Shown: piece after piece, positions 6,573 through 8,580 of the stretch | Layout: every line of letters begins with the position of its first letter | Numbering within the stretch: the first letter of the stretch is position 1 | Program-made: the position numbers and the translations under genes | The notes under the pieces: model-generated | Told to the model about the DNA's origin: nothing | Seen by the model: only the letters and a program-made list of their open reading frames with translations | Database searches by the model: none | Assembly (NCBI GenBank): GCA_910587445.1 | Contig: CAJULE010000028.1 | Location: forward strand, 19,855 to 28,434 | Length of the DNA stretch: 8,580 bases | DNA from: an uncultured Christensenellaceae bacterium | GTDB taxonomy: Bacteria; Bacillota; Clostridia; Christensenellales; Pumilibacteraceae | Direction of reading: 5' to 3'

Positions 6573-7244
6573 TTAAAATTTAGATTTTTCTCGATATTCT
6601 TTCAAATCCGGATAAACTAACGGACTAAAATAATTTGGACCATACCACCTATATTGCTTCCCTTCTATGGTAAATATTGTACCGTTTTTGTAGTGAAATT
6701 CTATATCTTTTGTTTGCTTATACATAGCAGCGCTCATAAATGCCTTATAACTATCAAACACATCAAGACAAATATACTTTTTATCCGGAATATTACGATA
6801 AACGCTATTACCGAACAGTATATCCTTTTTTAGATACTTTTTTAACAAATCATCCAATGAGTCAAACTCATTTATGAATAAGCCCTCTATCGTATATAAA
6901 TAACGTGCCTTATGTCTGTCTTGAAACAATCCATTCTTATAAGCGTGTTGTATATTCTCGCTCGGCGTAACCCATTCGAGATTCTCTACATGATTATTGC
7001 TTTTATCTCCGTCAATATGATTTACTTCCGCTTTACCGTATGGATTAGGCAAAAATGCTTCCGCCACCAATCTATGTACGGTGACGGTTTTTCCATGAAT
7101 ACATACAACGGAGTACGTTGACGTTCCTCTGTCTTTATCAAAGCCCTGCGTTGTCTTTAATAAGTGTCCGGTCTTTTGGTTGCGAACGCGGCCATGGGTG
7201 CTAACCTCATAATTTATGTACTTTGTTTGCTGCCATTCTTCCAT
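6573..7244 (-). CDS. HNH homing endonuclease with NUMOD4 domain
   Basis: This 223-residue protein has a NUMOD4-like N-terminus (MEEWQQTKYINYEVSTHGRV, 1-20). An HNH_3-type nuclease core follows: VHRLVAEAFLPNP (56-68), NHIDGDKSNN (75-84) and VENLEWVTPSENIQHAYKNG (86-105). The paired His/Asn residues of the beta-beta-alpha metal site are intact. Residues about 113-160 (RYLYTIEGLFINEFDSLDDL onward) resemble a NUMOD1 DNA-binding module. This is the architecture of free-standing and intron-borne homing nucleases, which cut a specific DNA site and copy themselves into it. The gene is AT-rich compared with the terminase and portal genes. It sits between a regulator and terS, which would otherwise be neighbours, so it looks inserted. 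GGAGG lies 12 bases before the ATG, a long spacing, overlapping the stop region of the preceding gene. A role in packaging-site cleavage, reported for some terminase-adjacent HNH proteins, is possible but not shown. Confidence 0.9.
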   Translation of the reverse strand: MEEWQQTKYINYEVSTHGRVRNQKTGHLLKTTQGFDKDRGTSTYSVVCIHGKTVTVHRLVAEAFLPNPYGKAEVNHIDGDKSNNHVENLEWVTPSENIQHAYKNGLFQDRHKARYLYTIEGLFINEFDSLDDLLKKYLKKDILFGNSVYRNIPDKKYICLDVFDSYKAFMSAAMYKQTKDIEFHYKNGTIFTIEGKQYRWYGPNYFSPLVYPDLKEYREKSKF

Positions 7245-7251
7245 TGTTACT

Positions 7252-7689
7252 TTATACCTCCAAATTCAACTGTAATAATCCAAGTTGTACTGCCACCACA
7301 AAAGCATAATTAAGTATTTCTTTCACCCAGCGATACATGGTTTCACGCTCGATATTTAATTCGTAACAAACATCAATCTCTTTTTTATTCCGAAAATACC
7401 TAAGCTCTATAATCTCATACTTTTTTACATGCATTCTGAAGTATTCCTCCTCAAAATGTTTTTTTGTATTCTCGACGACCTTGCACCAAAGGACGGCAGT
7501 GTGTTCTGCCGCCCTTATGCCCTTTACTTCAGTCGGATTACCTGCGCAGGAGCTGCCGCCCACAGCTCCGTAGCTTGGTGTCAGTCCGCTTTCCGCAATG
7601 TCCACAAGATACTCTGCCGCTTGCGTTCGGAGCGTCGCGTACGAGCGAAACGCCCACTCTATTTTCTTCCGCGTCTTTCTGTCAAGCAT
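7252..7689 (-). CDS. ArpU/RinA-like phage late transcription regulator
   Basis: This 145-residue protein has two helical parts. The N-terminal part (about 1-80) begins MLDRKTRKKIEWAF and has a Gly/Ser/Cys-rich linker at 43-50. The C-terminal part (85-145) has the layout of a sigma-like helix-turn-helix: YEIIELRYFRNKKEIDVCYE, then LNIERETMYRWVKEILNYAF. The size, the 'elRYf..k...vc.eLnIer.T.yRw..eIL' pattern and the place just ahead of the packaging genes fit ArpU/RinA-type activators of phage late operons. The ATG at 7689 is chosen because AGGAGA lies 6 bases before it; an in-frame TTG at 7707 has no such site. It overlaps the preceding gene by 8 bases and is probably co-translated. Its likely target would be the region before terS, from which the HNH gene now separates it. 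Family assignment is by pattern only. Confidence 0.65.
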   Translation of the reverse strand: MLDRKTRKKIEWAFRSYATLRTQAAEYLVDIAESGLTPSYGAVGGSSCAGNPTEVKGIRAAEHTAVLWCKVVENTKKHFEEEYFRMHVKKYEIIELRYFRNKKEIDVCYELNIERETMYRWVKEILNYAFVVAVQLGLLQLNLEV

Positions 7690-8443
7690 TATGTATCTCC
7701 TCTTCAAAAAAGCTTATTTGGTTATTCAACACTTGTACTTCTCGGTTCACGCTTTGAAATGTACGTCCATATTTAAAACCTTGAGATATGATCTCGGTAT
7801 CATGCGACAACTTTTCAAGCTCCGCCCATATTTCGGGGTGGGACTTTGCTAACCGCGCAAAGTCCTTTATTGAAGAGTTAGGACAAAACCAGCAACCACC
7901 GCGCGATTCGTTTTCATATATCGGCGAAAGCAGTCCGTATCGTCGGCATATCTCGTATGTGTCGGCTTCGTTGATGCCGTATTCTGCGAGCACGCTTCGT
8001 TGATTTGGTTTTAGCCGTGCAAGACGCTGCGGCTCATCGGCGGCAATCCCGATTATTTGTTGGCACTCGCCAATCTCGCGCAAAAAATGCTTTATTGGCG
8101 CGATTTTCAACTTTGAATTAGCTTTACACATACCGCCGAGCAGGAAGCCGACCTTCTTGCCGTTGCGCGTTGCTATGCGGCTGTTGCGTATAATGCGATT
8201 AAATTCTTGCAAATAGTCGGAATTTGCACGCAGTATAAATACGTTGTAACCCATGCGTTCGAGTGTTGGTATGACCGCGTGAATAAAAGCTATATGCTTG
8301 GGGTTTTCGCCCGATATGTTTCTTTCGTGGTCAAACATGACCTCGGAGAATATTACGCCATCAAGCGGTATATTATTCTCATAACACAAGGCTATACTTG
8401 CCGAGCTGTCTTTGCCGCCGCTCCATGATAAGTAAGTCTTCAT
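7682..8443 (-). CDS. PP-loop ATPase / PAPS reductase-like protein
   Basis: This 253-residue protein starts with a PP-loop nucleotide-binding motif, SWSGGKDSS (6-14). The motif is shared by PAPS reductases, DndC, tRNA thiolases and other enzymes that adenylate or reduce a substrate. Other features are FSEVMFD (32-38), GGMCKANSKLKIAPIK (103-118), GIAADEPQRL (132-141) and GGCWFCPN (182-189). Cys106, Cys184 and Cys187 could hold an Fe-S cluster or zinc. Length and motifs match 'phosphoadenosine phosphosulfate reductase family' proteins common in phages of Bacillota, whose substrate is not established. Sulfate assimilation is unlikely, since no partner genes are present; nucleic-acid modification is a more attractive guess. 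ATG 8443 is the only start that keeps the PP-loop (an in-frame stop lies 3 codons upstream), but its ribosome site is weak. The downstream regulator overlaps its stop by 8 bases. Confidence 0.85.
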   Translation of the reverse strand: MKTYLSWSGGKDSSASIALCYENNIPLDGVIFSEVMFDHERNISGENPKHIAFIHAVIPTLERMGYNVFILRANSDYLQEFNRIIRNSRIATRNGKKVGFLLGGMCKANSKLKIAPIKHFLREIGECQQIIGIAADEPQRLARLKPNQRSVLAEYGINEADTYEICRRYGLLSPIYENESRGGCWFCPNSSIKDFARLAKSHPEIWAELEKLSHDTEIISQGFKYGRTFQSVNREVQVLNNQISFFEEEIHNA

Positions 8444-8580
8444 AGCTCTTCAACTTCTTCCATTGATAAACAAGTTTTTGATAAATTTTTATCGCTTACA
8501 AAATATGAATTTTCTTTGTCGGGATATAATGTATCGTGAGGAGGAGAAAGGGGTAATTAAGGCTTGCTCCCTTTGCCGAG
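8444..8580 (-). other. Unassigned segment upstream of the PP-loop gene
   Basis: No gene can be assigned. On the minus strand three frames enter from the right edge and all close: one stops at 8559-8557 (last residues LGKGSKP). A second runs on for about 27 codons, and a third for about 29. Which of them is the end of the upstream gene cannot be told. The frame that overlaps the PP-loop start as ATGA (ending MEEVEEL) is open from 8556 but has no ATG, GTG or TTG before its Met at 8463. It is therefore either non-coding or the tail of a frameshifted gene. Confidence 0.4.
8463..8493. repeat. TTGATAAA direct repeat with a GATAAA/TTTATC dyad
   Basis: TTGATAAA occurs at 8463-8470 and 8478-8485, offset by 15 bases. 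The second copy continues into an inverted repeat, GATAAA-tt-TTTATC (8480-8493). The arrangement, 20-50 bases before the PP-loop gene start, resembles a small operator, but the area is AT-rich and such repeats can arise by chance. Confidence 0.25.

Noticed and set aside
6491..6583. 30-codon plus-strand frame (MNKIDPLELPNLTLSLYTLQ...) in the gap before terS, with AAAGGA about 10 bases upstream
   Set aside because: It has a passable ribosome site but is the only plus-strand candidate in a uniformly minus-strand region. It overlaps the end of the HNH gene and matches no known family. The TATAAT and dyads on the other strand explain the gap better.
7690..7707. Upstream TTG start adding six residues (MKRRYI) to the ArpU/RinA-like protein
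   Set aside because: These codons contain the AGGAGA ribosome site for the ATG at 7689, so the shorter protein is favoured.

Overview
The window is a block of tailed-phage (Caudoviricetes, siphovirus-type) genes, either a prophage or a free phage genome. Every supportable gene lies on the minus strand, so the window reads in the order of transcription from right (8580) to left (1). Strong AGGAGG-type ribosome binding sites, short or overlapping gene junctions and the gene order (regulator, terS, terL, portal, minor capsid protein 2, scaffold, major capsid) match the Listeria A118-type head module. This suggests a host among the Bacillota, plausibly a clostridial relative. Base composition is mixed: the head genes are moderately GC-rich (34 of 60 bases G+C in 3541-3600, counted by hand), while the HNH gene is AT-rich (21 of 60 in 6601-6660). 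No integrase, lysis, tail, tRNA, CRISPR or insertion-sequence feature is visible, so lifestyle cannot be decided.

Right part (about 6573-8580): an unassigned segment with small dyad repeats leads into a PP-loop / PAPS-reductase-like protein. Overlapping it by 8 bases is a small ArpU/RinA-like helix-turn-helix regulator, then a NUMOD4-HNH endonuclease that looks like an inserted homing nuclease. Between the HNH gene and terS is a 158-base gap with a TATAAT box, a dyad and a terminator-like hairpin just before terS. This gap is the best candidate for a late promoter/leader or packaging-recognition region.

Middle (2139-6414): small terminase, large terminase, portal and minor head protein follow each other nearly without gaps (ATGA overlap, 9-base gap, 2-base gap). 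They form the DNA-packaging motor, the portal vertex and the protein attached to it.

Left part (1-2138): after a 96-base gap with a clear intrinsic-terminator hairpin, overlapped by a possible 14-codon leader peptide, come a small, very charged scaffold-like protein and the presumed major capsid protein. The capsid gene is open across all 495 codons to the window edge and ends, as far as visible, in an Ig/CnaB-like beta domain that may be displayed on the capsid surface.

Overall this is a recognisable head module. The less ordinary points are the capsid-fused Ig-like domain, the leader/terminator ahead of the scaffold-capsid pair, a possible internal start in the scaffold gene, a slippery A8 run in terS, and the phage-borne PP-loop enzyme beside the late regulator. 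I did not find convincing evidence of a wholly new multi-gene system.
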